Shown piece by piece: positions 9,049 to 17,485 of a stretch of DNA of 64,000 bases. Location: contig NZ_CP033043.1 of the NCBI RefSeq assembly GCF_003667825.1, positions 1,179,001 to 1,243,000 on the forward strand, written 5' to 3'. The notes beneath the pieces were generated by a model. It worked only from the letters and a program-made list of their open reading frames with translations, searched no databases and was not told the DNA's origin. The translations under genes and the position numbers were made by a program. The stretch is from Metabacillus litoralis (GTDB lineage: Bacteria; Bacillota; Bacilli; Bacillales; Bacillaceae). Positions within the stretch are counted from its first letter, which is position 1. Every line of letters begins with the position of its first letter.

Positions 9049-9078
9049 AGAGGTCGTCATTCTGATGACCTCTTTTTA
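9049..9078 (+). terminator. Intrinsic terminator of aldehyde dehydrogenase
   Basis: The 11-bp stem AGAGGTCGTCA / TGATGACCTCT (a central mismatch) has a 3-nt loop and a T run from 9074. Confidence 0.9.
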
Positions 9079-9118
9079 AGTTGGTTTTAGGTAACGGGAA
9101 TAGTGTCGATTTTTGTCT

Positions 9119-9506
9119 GATCGAAGATAAAACGTTCAGAATCGAAGATAAAACTCCGTAATCGAAGATAAAACTCCGTAATCGAAGATAAAACTCCGTA
9201 ATCGAAGATAAAACGTTCAGAATCGAAGATAAAACTCTGTAATCGAAGATAAATCTCCGTAATCGAGGATAAAATGTTTAGAATCGAAGATAAATCTCCG
9301 TAATCGAGGATAAAATGTTTAGAATCGAAGATAAATCTCCATAATCGAAGATAAAACGTTCAGAATCGAAGATAAAACTCTGTAATCAAAGATAAAACAT
9401 CTAAAATCGAAGATAAATCTCCGTAATCGAAGATAAAACATCTAAAATCGAAGATAAAACGTCTAAAATCGAAGATAAATCTCCATTATCCCAGATAAAA
9501 TCTTAT
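9119..9506. repeat. Tandem array of 19 units, 20 or 21 bp each
   Basis: Units begin with the 13-nt core AATCGAAGATAAA, followed by a 7- or 8-nt tail drawn from a few types (ACTCCGT, TCTCCGT, ACGTTCAG, ATGTTTAG, ACATCTAA and close variants). All 19 units keep ATCNNNGAT; the middle triplet is GAA in 15, GAG in 2, AAA in 1 and CCA in 1. Units 7-8 and 9-10 are identical pairs, as are 5-6 and 12-13, showing duplication of blocks. Mixed 20/21-nt lengths destroy any reading frame. The array lies between convergent genes, just 3' of the deaminase gene. A lone related copy sits at 37444. Confidence 0.95.
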
Positions 9507-9528
9507 TCCAGTTAACCTAAGGCGAAAT

Positions 9529-9999
9529 TTAAGACGGTTTCCGCCCATTAAAAATAATTTCTGCCATAAAGGGTGAGTATTTTTTAATAATCTGTTCAGA
9601 TTCGCTTGATAAAATGCCACTTTCATATGTATACAATCTCTTTTTGACATAAGGAACAGATTCGATAAAGTTTTCCATTTGTAAATAGTTATCCTTAACA
9701 CCAAAAACAATATGTCGTATATTTGCCATAACAATAGTTGTTAAACACATCATACAAGGTTCAACAGTTGTGTAGATTTTACAATTTTCAGCATGTTTTT
9801 TTAAATAGGCTGCACAGCTATGAATTGCATTTATTTCTGCGTGTGCCACTTCGTTTTCTAACGTGCTTATCCGATTAGATCCTCGTGAAATGATTTTCCC
9901 ATCATGAACGATCACAGCCCCGATTGGTCGATCTCCGCGTTTTCCTGCTTCTTCAGCTTCTTTTAAAGCTTCTTTCATATAAAAAGTATGATCTATCAC
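9529..9999 (-). CDS. CMP/dCMP-type zinc nucleoside deaminase
   Basis: 156-aa member of the cytidine/deoxycytidylate deaminase fold. Zinc-site motifs HAEINAI (His ligand and catalytic Glu) and PCMMC (two Cys ligands) are intact. The GTG start at 9999 follows AGGAGG by 7 nt. Family members include guanine deaminase and TadA. The spacing and GDRPIGAVIVHDG motif fit a guanine-deaminase/TadA-like enzyme, but the substrate cannot be fixed. There is no terminator before the repeat array, so its transcript may run into the repeats. Confidence 0.85.
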   Translation of the reverse strand: MIDHTFYMKEALKEAEEAGKRGDRPIGAVIVHDGKIISRGSNRISTLENEVAHAEINAIHSCAAYLKKHAENCKIYTTVEPCMMCLTTIVMANIRHIVFGVKDNYLQMENFIESVPYVKKRLYTYESGILSSESEQIIKKYSPFMAEIIFNGRKPS

Positions 10000-10061
10000 A
10001 TGTATGCCTCCTAAAATCTTTATTATAATATAGTATAAAACTAGATTAAGGGAGTTTCAAA

Positions 10062-10532
10062 ATGAATTTATATACAAAGAGTGCATTAAAACAGATCAAG
10101 CTGGCTCTTGATTCTGTATCTACCATGATTAATCAGTTGAAAGAAGAAGATTTACATATAAAGGCTTTAGCAACTAAACGCTCAATTGGTGAGCTTTTGG
10201 AGCATATTTCAGTGTTATGTGAAGCTGATTTACTTATTTTAAACGGGGCAACAGAAGGGGAAATGTCTTCATTTTATAATGCTCATTCATACAAAACGTT
10301 AGAAGGCTTGCAACAAGCTTTAGAAAAACATTATAAAATACTTGAGAAAGCATTTTTAAATTATACAGAGAACGAGCTTTTAGAAATGACAACTTCATAT
10401 TGGGGTGTTACATATTCTAGATATGAATGGCTGTTAGAAATAATAGCTCATCTTTATCACCATAGAGGGCAGCTACATTCACTGCTCGTATATCACTTCA
10501 AAAAGGATCTTAACGTTTCTTTATTCCAATAA
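10062..10532 (+). CDS. DinB/YfiT-fold protein
   Basis: 156-aa four-helix DinB-superfamily protein. The C-terminal helix HLYHHRGQLHSLL carries metal-site histidines and matches an N-terminal helix with EHISVL. DinB/YfiT proteins are metal-binding, and in Bacillus some are bacillithiol S-transferases. No damage-inducible operator was seen. It is one of three such proteins in 8 kb (others at 12269 and 17486) with low mutual similarity by eye. Single gene. Confidence 0.75.
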   Translation: MNLYTKSALKQIKLALDSVSTMINQLKEEDLHIKALATKRSIGELLEHISVLCEADLLILNGATEGEMSSFYNAHSYKTLEGLQQALEKHYKILEKAFLNYTENELLEMTTSYWGVTYSRYEWLLEIIAHLYHHRGQLHSLLVYHFKKDLNVSLFQ

Positions 10533-10766
10533 CTACTAACAACAATGGATAATGGTTAGGAATCTGGGAAAATTATCATTAACTGAATCAATTTCATAAT
10601 GTATCATTTGTTACCAAAAAACGTATGAAATTTCACATGAAATAATGTTTTTATCCGTGTATTGTTTATTAACATGTTCAAGGTGAAGAAAAATGTTCGT
10701 TTTTTGATTTATGAGTCATAATTATGAAATTAACTCAACTATATAAAGATTGGTGGTTAGTGATAC

Positions 10767-11408
10767 ATGGAATGGGATTTTATCTGGAAAGCCATTCTCA
10801 TCGTTCTGGTTGGAACCGTTTTATTGAGAATTGCAGGAAGAAAAACAATTTCTCAGATGACGTTAGCTGAGACAGTATTAATGGTTGGTATCGGTACTCT
10901 CCTTATTCAGCCTGTTGCGGGTAAAAATGTTTGGACGACATTTTTAGTCGGAGGAATATTAGTTGGGACTCTTTTAGTTATGGAAATTCTTCAAATGAAA
11001 TCAGACAAATTTGAAAAAGCGATTACAGGTAAGGCGAAAATTATCATTGATAACGGAAATTTAAATGAGCAAAATCTTAAAAAACTTAGATTATCTGTAG
11101 ATCAACTAGAAATGATGCTTCGCCAAAATAGTATTTCGAAAATTAGTGATGTAAAATGGGCAACCTTGGAACCAAATGGTCAATTAGGGTATGAGTTAAA
11201 ACAAGAAGCACAGCCTGTTACAAAGAAGGATTTTGACGAATTTAAACAAACAATTGTAAACTTAATACCTAGTAATGCTCAACTTACTCATATAAATGAA
11301 ATTTTAAGCCTAATTAACAATAATACAAAGCCAGAAAATAAAGAGGACATTTTTGCAGAAGTTAAACATAATAGACATAAAGAAGCTCCTCCAAAGCACT
11401 TACAATAA
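10767..11408 (+). CDS. DUF421 (YetF/YcaP-family) membrane protein
   Basis: 213 aa. Three N-terminal membrane helices include the family hallmark LRIAGRKTISQMTLAE. A cytosolic YetF-type domain follows, with ITGKAKIIIDNG and LSVDQLEMMLRQNSI. B. subtilis members associate with spore germination or stress, but no enzymatic role is established. ATG at 10767. The preceding 234-bp intergenic region shows no clear operator. Monocistronic. Confidence 0.88.
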   Translation: MEWDFIWKAILIVLVGTVLLRIAGRKTISQMTLAETVLMVGIGTLLIQPVAGKNVWTTFLVGGILVGTLLVMEILQMKSDKFEKAITGKAKIIIDNGNLNEQNLKKLRLSVDQLEMMLRQNSISKISDVKWATLEPNGQLGYELKQEAQPVTKKDFDEFKQTIVNLIPSNAQLTHINEILSLINNNTKPENKEDIFAEVKHNRHKEAPPKHLQ

Positions 11409-11467
11409 TTTTTTATAAAAAACACCAATAAATGTAATATTTTAGTTAATATTAAAAAAAGATGTAG

Positions 11468-11531
11468 TATAATAGGTTTGTTATTTATAATAAATCCCTA
11501 AGTAGACCTCCCGTTTTCTTAGGGATTTATT
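11468..11531 (+). terminator. Perfect 14-bp hairpin with upstream -10-like box
   Basis: AATAAATCCCTAAG (11489-11502) pairs perfectly with 11518-11531 around a 15-nt loop. It lacks a long T run, so it could be the terminator of the DUF421 gene or part of a small RNA. A TATAAT at 11468-11473 lies just upstream without a recognisable -35. Confidence 0.5.
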
Positions 11532-11601
11532 ATATTAACTTCAGGAATGTAAAGGAGAAAAGAGGCATTGACAGGTCGATTCCATGCAATACCTCCGTTT
11601 T

Positions 11602-12159
11602 TTAATGGGGTTTCTTTGCTGTTTTTTCTTTCTTGGGCCAGATAAAGTAGCTTGTTGTAATGTATAAGTCAATCGCTAAAACGATTAACCATACGCTTAC
11701 CATTGTATTGAGTGCTTCGGTTCTTTGAGGGTCCTGAATATAGATGATCATCATTTCTAAGATTGCTACACCAATTGTAAATGCTACAACGTGCTTGATA
11801 AATCCTTTTCCATAATGCTTTGCAAAAGGAATTCCGTATCGTTTCACCGGCTTAGCCGACGGTTTTTTCATTATATAAAATTGGAATTTTTCGTCCATCC
11901 AATTAATCATACTTTTTCCAAATGCAAGAGAAACCCCGATATAAACTGCAGCAATTCCATGTGCTAGAGTTGCTGTTGCTCCGCGATACAGATCAATGCT
12001 TGTAATGATAATTAACAAAAGGTCAATAATGGGGGTAGAAGCTAACAGTAAAAAACCAAGCTTTTGAAGCTGCAGTAAATATCGTCCCATTAACCCTAGT
12101 AATATAACAACCCAAAATGAAACCTCGCATGCAATAATGATCCATCCTAAATAATTCAT
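11602..12159 (-). CDS. Four- to five-helix integral membrane protein
   Basis: 185 aa with hydrophobic segments near 5-25, 35-55, 62-85, 125-145 and 155-172 and a basic cytosolic loop (KKPSAKPVKRYG). ATG follows AGAGAGGTACTT. It recalls B. subtilis YmcC-like proteins, but I cannot confirm that by eye. No catalytic motif. Monocistronic, antisense to its neighbours. Confidence 0.7.
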   Translation of the reverse strand: MNYLGWIIIACEVSFWVVILLGLMGRYLLQLQKLGFLLLASTPIIDLLLIIITSIDLYRGATATLAHGIAAVYIGVSLAFGKSMINWMDEKFQFYIMKKPSAKPVKRYGIPFAKHYGKGFIKHVVAFTIGVAILEMMIIYIQDPQRTEALNTMVSVWLIVLAIDLYITTSYFIWPKKEKTAKKPH

Positions 12160-12268
12160 AAGTACCTCTCTTTATGAAATGGTAATTTCTAACACTATTT
12201 TAGCACTTCTTACTTTTCTTTGTTACATGTGAAAAATATATTCTACTAGTTCCATAGAAAGGAGCAAT

Positions 12269-12793
12269 ATGATGAATTTTCATTTGAATGAAGCAATCGA
12301 GGTATTATCGAGAACACCAAAAGCATTGGAGCATTTTTTATCTGGACTTTCTGATCAATGGCTGCATTGTAATGAAGGAGAAGGAACGTGGAATGCTTCT
12401 GAAATTGTTGAACATTTAATTGAAGCTGAACTACATAATTGGATTCCTAGATTAGAATCTATTCTACATGATGGAAAGAGCAAACATTTTCCTGCATTTG
12501 ATCGTTTTTCACATTTGACTAAGCCTGAAAGTACGATTGAAGAAAAACTACTAATTTTTAACCAACTTAGAGAAACAAACATTGAAAAATTAAAAGAACT
12601 AATTAATCCTCATCATCATCTAGAAATCGAGGGGACACATCCCGCTTTCGGTGTGGTCAAAATAAGAGAGCTTCTTTCAACCTGGGTTGTTCATGATCTT
12701 ACACATCTTTCGCAAATCGTTAGAGTCATGGCAAAGAGGTATTATGATGACGTTGGGCCTTGGAAGGAATATTTGGGAGTATTAAAGAAATAG
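12269..12793 (+). CDS. DinB-family protein (DinB_2)
   Basis: 174 aa. [18 protein letters not shown] and the C-terminal [19 protein letters not shown] show the spaced His ligands of the DinB/YfiT metal-binding four-helix fold. AAAGGAGCAAT precedes ATGATG; the second ATG (12272) is an equally possible start. It is followed after 41 bp by an acetyltransferase. The function is probably a thiol-transferase or hydrolase-like activity, not determinable here. Confidence 0.78.
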   Translation: MMNFHLNEAIEVLSRTPKALEHFLSGLSDQWLHCNEGEGTWNASEIVEHLIEAELHNWIPRLESILHDGKSKHFPAFDRFSHLTKPESTIEEKLLIFNQLRETNIEKLKELINPHHHLEIEGTHPAFGVVKIRELLSTWVVHDLTHLSQIVRVMAKRYYDDVGPWKEYLGVLKK

Positions 12794-12834
12794 AATTGTA
12801 AAAGTATCTTTCTCAAAACAAGGAGCTTTCAATA

Positions 12835-13293
12835 ATGAAGATTAGAGCACTTCAAAAGGAAGAAACACCACCAATACAATTATTATTACTTGCGGATCCT
12901 TCAGTATCTATAATTGAAGATTACCTTAACCGGGGAATGTGTTTTGTTGCTGAAAATCAGGAGAACATGGTCATTGGAGTTTTAGTGCTACTTCCTACAA
13001 GACCACATTCTGTGGAGTTAGTGAATATTTCTGTTTCAGAGGATTACCAAGGAAAAGGTGTTGGCAAGTTATTAATCAAGCATGCGATTTCCGTAGCTAG
13101 AGAAAAATTATTTAAAGTAATGGAAGTTGGCACTGGAAATTCTAGCATCGATCAAATGGCCTTTTATCAAAAATGTGGATTTAGACTAACAGGCGTTGAT
13201 TTTGATTTTTTCGTCAAACATTATGATGAACCGATATATGAAAATGGTATCCAATGCAGAGATATGGTGCGCTTTACACTGGATATTGAATAA
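12835..13293 (+). CDS. GNAT-family N-acetyltransferase
   Basis: 152 aa. Acetyl-CoA pyrophosphate-binding loop VSEDYQGKGVGKLLI is in motif A, and NSSIDQMAFYQKCGF is the typical motif B end. ATG is preceded by AAGGAGCTTTCAATA. Substrate unknown. It may be co-transcribed with the DinB gene. Confidence 0.85.
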   Translation: MKIRALQKEETPPIQLLLLADPSVSIIEDYLNRGMCFVAENQENMVIGVLVLLPTRPHSVELVNISVSEDYQGKGVGKLLIKHAISVAREKLFKVMEVGTGNSSIDQMAFYQKCGFRLTGVDFDFFVKHYDEPIYENGIQCRDMVRFTLDIE

Positions 13294-13300
13294 AATGTGT

Positions 13301-13864
13301 TTATGACTTTACGCTTTGATTCAATTTGACAAATAGATTAGTAAACCAATACGCAAGAATAGACATACCTACATCAAGAAGAAAAACATGAAAAATATTC
13401 ATTCCTTTATAAAAAAGCAACAATCCAAGCTTATGCCATACAAAAGCAATTGTTGTGATTAGTACCGAAGTGATAAAGGTTAAAATATAAAAATTACGAT
13501 TGCGATTAGTTGAAATTTGATAAGCAAACATAAATGCAACTGGAACAAATGATCCATCAACAGGAATGCTAACGGGTATAAAAGGAAACATAAAATAAGG
13601 ATGATCCCAATAGTTGAAACGAGTAAGAAATACATCTAAGTAAACAAACATCACATGAAAAGAATACCCATAAAAACAAATTCGAAAGATGTTTTTACGA
13701 TCAATAAAAAACAGGGTGAAAATTAATGGAACAAAAAAGAAAACAACGTTAAACCAAAATTGCCAAGTTCCAAAATGAGCAAACTGTTTCCAGTATTCGA
13801 GAATTAGGTCAGTTAATTTGGCATCTAAAGAATCTATTTCCTCTAATATGTGTTCACGTGACAT
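13301..13864 (-). CDS. CBO0543-like integral membrane protein
   Basis: 187 aa with about five hydrophobic helices. It contains FNYWDHPYFMFPFIPVSIP, which resembles the CBO0543 group of Firmicute membrane proteins found mostly in sporeformers. ATG follows AGGAGAG. Function unknown. The protein at 15137 is longer and has a similar NWWNPKF sequence, so the two may be distantly related. Confidence 0.65.
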   Translation of the reverse strand: MSREHILEEIDSLDAKLTDLILEYWKQFAHFGTWQFWFNVVFFFVPLIFTLFFIDRKNIFRICFYGYSFHVMFVYLDVFLTRFNYWDHPYFMFPFIPVSIPVDGSFVPVAFMFAYQISTNRNRNFYILTFITSVLITTIAFVWHKLGLLLFYKGMNIFHVFLLDVGMSILAYWFTNLFVKLNQSVKS

Positions 13865-14083
13865 TGAGCATTCTCTCCTATCGCATGAAAAAAATGGTTG
13901 TTACTATCATTATTTGCCAAACCAATTTTTTCTACTCCAGTTATTAACTAGGTGTTAGCTTGTACATCCAAATGTATGTTATTTAGCATATTTTTTTATA
14001 AAAAAACAAAAGCATTTAATGCCTGGACTATACCTTCAGGACGAGGTTTTCAAATTTTTTAGAAGGAAATTTTGAAAAAGATG

Positions 14084-14090
14084 CATAATA
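14084..14090 (+). promoter_or_regulatory. Possible SigG -10 element of SASP gene
   Basis: CATAATA matches the forespore sigma-G -10 consensus (CATWHTA-like) 53 bp before the SASP start. I could not find a convincing -35, so confidence is low. Confidence 0.35.
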
Positions 14091-14142
14091 TACAAACTAT
14101 CGACAAATGTTACAAGTACACTATACAAAGGAGGAATTGATT

Positions 14143-14328
14143 ATGGCAAATAACTCAAATAACTTAGTCGTACCTGGAGCTGAACATGCACTTGAGCAAA
14201 TGAAGGTGGAAATCGCAAATGAATTTGGTGTAGATCTTGGCGGTGAAACAACATCACGTGCAAACGGATCTGTTGGTGGAGAAATTACAAAACGCCTTGT
14301 TTCAATGGCGCAACAACAACTAGGTTAA
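14143..14328 (+). CDS. Alpha/beta-type small acid-soluble spore protein
   Basis: 61-aa DNA-saturating spore protein made in the forespore. Family signatures are [11 protein letters not shown], which includes the GPR protease cleavage region, and [18 protein letters not shown] at 14143 follows AAAGGAGGAATTGATT. A longer open frame to 14107 is not used. The protein binds spore DNA, protects it from UV and is degraded on germination. It is a paralogue of the SASP at 50222. Confidence 0.95.
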   Translation: MANNSNNLVVPGAEHALEQMKVEIANEFGVDLGGETTSRANGSVGGEITKRLVSMAQQQLG

Positions 14329-14337
14329 TTTGAATAA

Positions 14338-14396
14338 GGCATCATTCTTTTAGAATTAAACATCATGTATAACGACAACTAAAGAATGAAGATGCC
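14338..14396 (+). terminator. Imperfect terminator hairpin after SASP gene
   Basis: GGCATC-ATTCTTTTAG pairs with CTAAAGAATGAAGATGCC with a small bulge; only a short T stretch follows. Confidence 0.55.
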
Positions 14397-14411
14397 ATTT
14401 TAGGTTTTCTA

Positions 14412-14561
14412 ATGTTTAGTGTTTTAAAAGATCATGAAATTGCTCATTTATATAACATTCTAGGAAAGTCAACAAAAGTAACTAAAGACATACATCTAAG
14501 AACTGTTGTGCTTGAACTAACTGAAGAGCTGAACAGACGACACCAAATGGCTACTGAATGA
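14412..14561 (+). CDS. Possible 49-aa small protein
   Basis: ATG to TGA encodes 49 aa with an amphipathic, coding-like composition (KDHEIAHLYNILGKSTKV then LRTVVLELTEELNRRHQ). There is no good ribosome binding site. It is too short to appear in usual gene lists. It could be a real helical small protein or the remnant of a longer gene truncated before the IS-like element that begins at 14598. Confidence 0.35.
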   Translation: MFSVLKDHEIAHLYNILGKSTKVTKDIHLRTVVLELTEELNRRHQMATE

Positions 14562-14604
14562 CTATACTAGAACTAACCCCACCAAACTTATAAATAAAAA
14601 ATAG

Positions 14605-14653
14605 AGGCTGATCCAAAAGTCTAGGTTTTAGACCTTTGGATTAGCCTTTTTTT
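14605..14653 (+). terminator. Hairpin with T run inside the left IS end
   Basis: AGGCTGATCCAAAAGTCTA pairs with TAGACCTTTGGATTAGCCT and is followed by seven T. It would work as an intrinsic terminator for rightward transcription. Confidence 0.7.
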
Positions 14654-14795
14654 GCGTACTTTTTTAAAAAAATAAAGTAAATAAGGTAAAATTAGTTCGT
14701 TCCATTAAAAATAATATTTATCTGCAACACCCTACTAAAACAGCCTCTTTTAAAGACATGATTAAACAAAAAAATCGCCCTATTTTGTATAATGA

Positions 14796-15011
14796 AGTTA
14801 CCACACCACCTTATACAAGAACCAACGAAAATGTGATGTGGAAAGTGTATTTGGACAAATAAAACATAATCAGCAGTACAGACGCTTTTCGATGCGTGGC
14901 CTCCAAAAAAATACGATTGAATGGGGGCTTCTTTGTGTTGCACATAACTGTAAAAAAATGCAGAAAGCAATAAAAAGAAATATAGTAAAAGAGAAAATTG
15001 GATGCGAATAA
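14796..15011 (+). pseudogene. IS1182-family transposase, C-terminal fragment
   Basis: The frame is open from an in-frame TGA (14793) to TAA. It encodes the conserved end of IS1182-type DDE transposases: DVESVFGQIKHNQQYRRF, then MRGLQKN and EWGLLCVAHNCKKM. The catalytic upstream part is missing, so it is a relic. It has no start or ribosome site. Confidence 0.85.
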
Positions 15012-15078
15012 GGGTAGGAATACCTCTTTTTAAATAAAAAATCCTACTTATTTGGTTTCTACACCAAAAATAAAGAAA

Positions 15079-15124
15079 GGGTGCTCAAAAGGTCGTAATT
15101 TAACAACCTTTTGAGTCACCCTCT
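15079..15124. terminator. Hairpin at the right IS end, terminator of 15137 gene
   Basis: GGGTGCTCAAAAGGT pairs with AACCTTTTGAGTCACCC. Read leftward it is followed by a T-rich tract, so it can terminate the membrane-protein gene whose stop is at 15137. Confidence 0.75.
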
Positions 15125-15136
15125 ATTTTAAATTAA

Positions 15137-15988
15137 CTATGTTCTTTCTTTTGAGTTTGAAAATATCTCCTTATATACCAAACGTGAAACATAAATAACA
15201 AATAGGTGCCAGGGAAAAAACTGAAGAAAGGCACTATAATTTATTCTCACAAAGCGAACCTTTATAAGTAAATAATCAACCACTAAAAAATACAAAAGAT
15301 GATAAAAGCGATAAATGATTCCACGCTTGGAAGAGATAAAGGTAGAGAAAAAACTCAGTAGTAAACTGTAAAGAGGTGCAATGATAAAATGTTCCTTCCA
15401 GGTATGTAGCAACCCAACCCCAAATTTTAATTTTCCTCTTACAGCCAACGTATACATAAAGGTAACATCAATTACAACAATTGTTAAATATTGAGCCAAT
15501 TTAAGAGCCCAATATTTTCTCTTCTCAATCATTTTATAAAAGTAATCGCTTATATAAAAATATATAAGCATTAAGACTGTAGTGAATTTTGGATTCCACC
15601 AGTTAGTTTTATAAATGCCCAAGCGAAGAAATAATTCCTCAACAACATAAAAATATGTGATGAAGGAAACTTTCCACCGCCAATTCTTTTTATAAATCGT
15701 TAAAAACGTTGCTGTAATGGGTACATAAAAGGCTTGAGATAAAATTGCTCCAAGAATATTATCTAAATATTTTATTTTTAAGATGGAGGGCTTATAGGTG
15801 TATGCTTGAAAAAGATTTAGTACAAAGTATTCAAAAAAGAAAGCAAAGCCAATATTTGAAAGAAGCAGTGTCCATGTGTATTCTCTTTTTCGTTTTAGTA
15901 ATTGTGAAAAAATAATAAGATGAATAATTGTTAATAAAAGAAATGGTATAGAGTTTCTATTCAGTCGTCCTCTACGCAAGGGTATCAC
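15137..15988 (-). CDS. Polytopic membrane protein of unknown function
   Basis: 283 aa with about eight hydrophobic segments and basic loops. A GTG start at 15988 is preceded only by a weak AAGAGCTG. It includes YKTNWWNPKFT, reminiscent of the CBO0543-like protein at 13301. No catalytic residues are recognisable. Monocistronic. It abuts the right end of the IS remnant, which probably supplies its terminator. Confidence 0.6.
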   Translation of the reverse strand: MIPLRRGRLNRNSIPFLLLTIIHLIIFSQLLKRKREYTWTLLLSNIGFAFFFEYFVLNLFQAYTYKPSILKIKYLDNILGAILSQAFYVPITATFLTIYKKNWRWKVSFITYFYVVEELFLRLGIYKTNWWNPKFTTVLMLIYFYISDYFYKMIEKRKYWALKLAQYLTIVVIDVTFMYTLAVRGKLKFGVGLLHTWKEHFIIAPLYSLLLSFFSTFISSKRGIIYRFYHLLYFLVVDYLLIKVRFVRINYSAFLQFFPWHLFVIYVSRLVYKEIFSNSKERT

Positions 15989-16133
15989 CAGCTCTTGACT
16001 AATATAATATTTTGATTTCTCAAATCTCTCTTACCTTTATCTTTTGTTATTATTTGTTTTTTTACTCAACTAACGAAATACCCGCTTGATTTGGTACAAT
16101 GGATTGGAATCTCCTTGAAAGAGAGGAAAAAAG

Positions 16134-16631
16134 ATGGATATAAGATTATTAAGTGAAAAACACGCAGCTGTTTATAAAAGTCTAAGATTAAAGGCGTTAC
16201 AAGAGCATCCAGAAGCATTCAGCTCCAGTTATGAGGAGGAAATCACCCATTCTATAGCTACTGTAGAAAAGAGGTTAAGTGTAGAAAACTCCTTCACATT
16301 TGGAGCATTTGTTGATGAAAAATTAGTTGCTGTTGCTACATTGTTGCCGGAAACAAAAAATAAACTAAAACATAGAGCTAATATCGTCGCTGTTTATGTT
16401 AGTACTAGCTACCGCAAAGCGGGAATAGGTAAAAAGTTAGTAGAAGCAGCCATTAACAAATCAAAGTCTATTGAAGGAATCGAGCAACTTTATTTAACTG
16501 TTTCATCGAGCAATATAGGAGCAAAAAACCTTTATCAATTATTAGGTTTCAAAACATTTGGTATTGATCAAAAGGCATTAAAAGTTAAAGAAACTTATTA
16601 TGATGAAGAACTTATGGTACTATATTTGTAA
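16134..16631 (+). CDS. GNAT-family N-acetyltransferase
   Basis: 165 aa. Motif A VSTSYRKAGIGKKLVEAAI and motif B NIGAKNLYQLLGFKTFG define an acetyl-CoA-dependent acetyltransferase. The N-terminal HPEAFSSSYEEE is typical of ribosomal-protein/small-amine GNATs annotated as YesJ-like. ATG follows AAAGAGAGG. Substrate unknown. Confidence 0.85.
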   Translation: MDIRLLSEKHAAVYKSLRLKALQEHPEAFSSSYEEEITHSIATVEKRLSVENSFTFGAFVDEKLVAVATLLPETKNKLKHRANIVAVYVSTSYRKAGIGKKLVEAAINKSKSIEGIEQLYLTVSSSNIGAKNLYQLLGFKTFGIDQKALKVKETYYDEELMVLYL

Positions 16632-16749
16632 TACAACGGCGGATTATGTCATTCAAATGCAAAAGAACACTAACAGAATTGTTACTTAGTGTAAAGTAGC
16701 CATAAAACTTAAATAAATAACTCTGGAAACACACTTGGATGGTGGCAAC

Positions 16750-17472
16750 ATGACTGAAAAGAAAAAAATACAAGAAGCAGACTTATATAAACCAATCCAA
16801 CATTATTTTACCCGAGAAGGATATGACGTTTATGGTGAAGTAAAGGATTGCGATATTGCGGCAGTAAAAGATGACGAGCTTATTGTGGTGGAACTAAAGC
16901 TTAACTTAAGTATTGAGTTATTAATGCAAGCAACTAAGCGGCAGCGTTTAACGGATCAAGTATATATTGCTATTCCGAAGCCTCGCTATAATAAGCGGTC
17001 GAAGCGATGGTCTGATCTATGTCATCTCATAAAAAGACTGGAGCTTGGTCTGATTATTGTATCTTTCACGGGAAATAGAAAGAGAATGGAGATGATCTTC
17101 CATCCAACTACATATAGTAAACAACGTAAGCAACAGAAGTGGAAACGAGATTCAGTTCTTAAAGAAATAAAAGGAAGAAGTGCTGATTATAATATTGGGG
17201 GAAGCAGTCGAACGAAAATTATGACTGCCTACAAAGAAAATTGCATTCAAATTGCTTGCTATTTACTTGAATTTGGTGAACTCTCTCCAAAAAAATTAGT
17301 GCAATTAGGAACAGGTTCAAAAACATCCTCCATCTTAACCAAGAACTTTTATGGTTGGTTTCAACGAGTGAAAAGAGGCATCTATACCATAACTGACAAA
17401 GGAAGACTTGAAATAAAAGAGTATCCTGAATTAGTAGATTATTATTTAGATAAAGTAAAAGAATCAGAATAA
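16750..17472 (+). CDS. DUF2161 putative PD-(D/E)XK phosphodiesterase
   Basis: 240 aa. The N-terminal nuclease-like core has CDIAAVKDDELIVVELK, fitting the D-x(n)-E-x-K active site, followed by AIPKPR. The C-terminus looks like a winged-helix (ELSPKKLVQLGTGSKTSSIL). ATG at 16750 is used; an in-frame TTG at 16735 lies upstream of the GGTGG site. Likely a nuclease-fold protein of unknown target. It is 13 bp before the DinB gene at 17486, suggesting one transcript. Confidence 0.8.
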   Translation: MTEKKKIQEADLYKPIQHYFTREGYDVYGEVKDCDIAAVKDDELIVVELKLNLSIELLMQATKRQRLTDQVYIAIPKPRYNKRSKRWSDLCHLIKRLELGLIIVSFTGNRKRMEMIFHPTTYSKQRKQQKWKRDSVLKEIKGRSADYNIGGSSRTKIMTAYKENCIQIACYLLEFGELSPKKLVQLGTGSKTSSILTKNFYGWFQRVKRGIYTITDKGRLEIKEYPELVDYYLDKVKESE

Positions 17473-17485
17473 TGGGGGAATTTAG

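Larger units (their letters stand above)
14598..15129 (+). mobile_element. Internally deleted IS1182-like element with terminal inverted repeats
   Basis: The left end (14598-14619, starting AAAATAGAGG) and the complement of the right end (15108-15129) are identical at 19 of 22 positions. Each end also forms a hairpin with an inverted partner just inside (14605-14646 and about 15079-15124). Only the last 71 transposase codons remain inside. The element is too short (about 530 bp) to be autonomous. Confidence 0.7.

Noticed and set aside
9119..9506. CRISPR array
   Set aside because: The variable parts are only 7-8 nt and recur as a handful of types; there is no constant repeat with unique ~30-nt spacers and no cas genes.
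9486..9734. Second protein overlapping the deaminase
   Set aside because: It is a different frame of the deaminase gene running into the repeats, without ribosome site.
14692..14970. Minus-strand 92-aa protein
   Set aside because: The plus strand here encodes a recognisable transposase C-terminus; the minus frame is a shadow.
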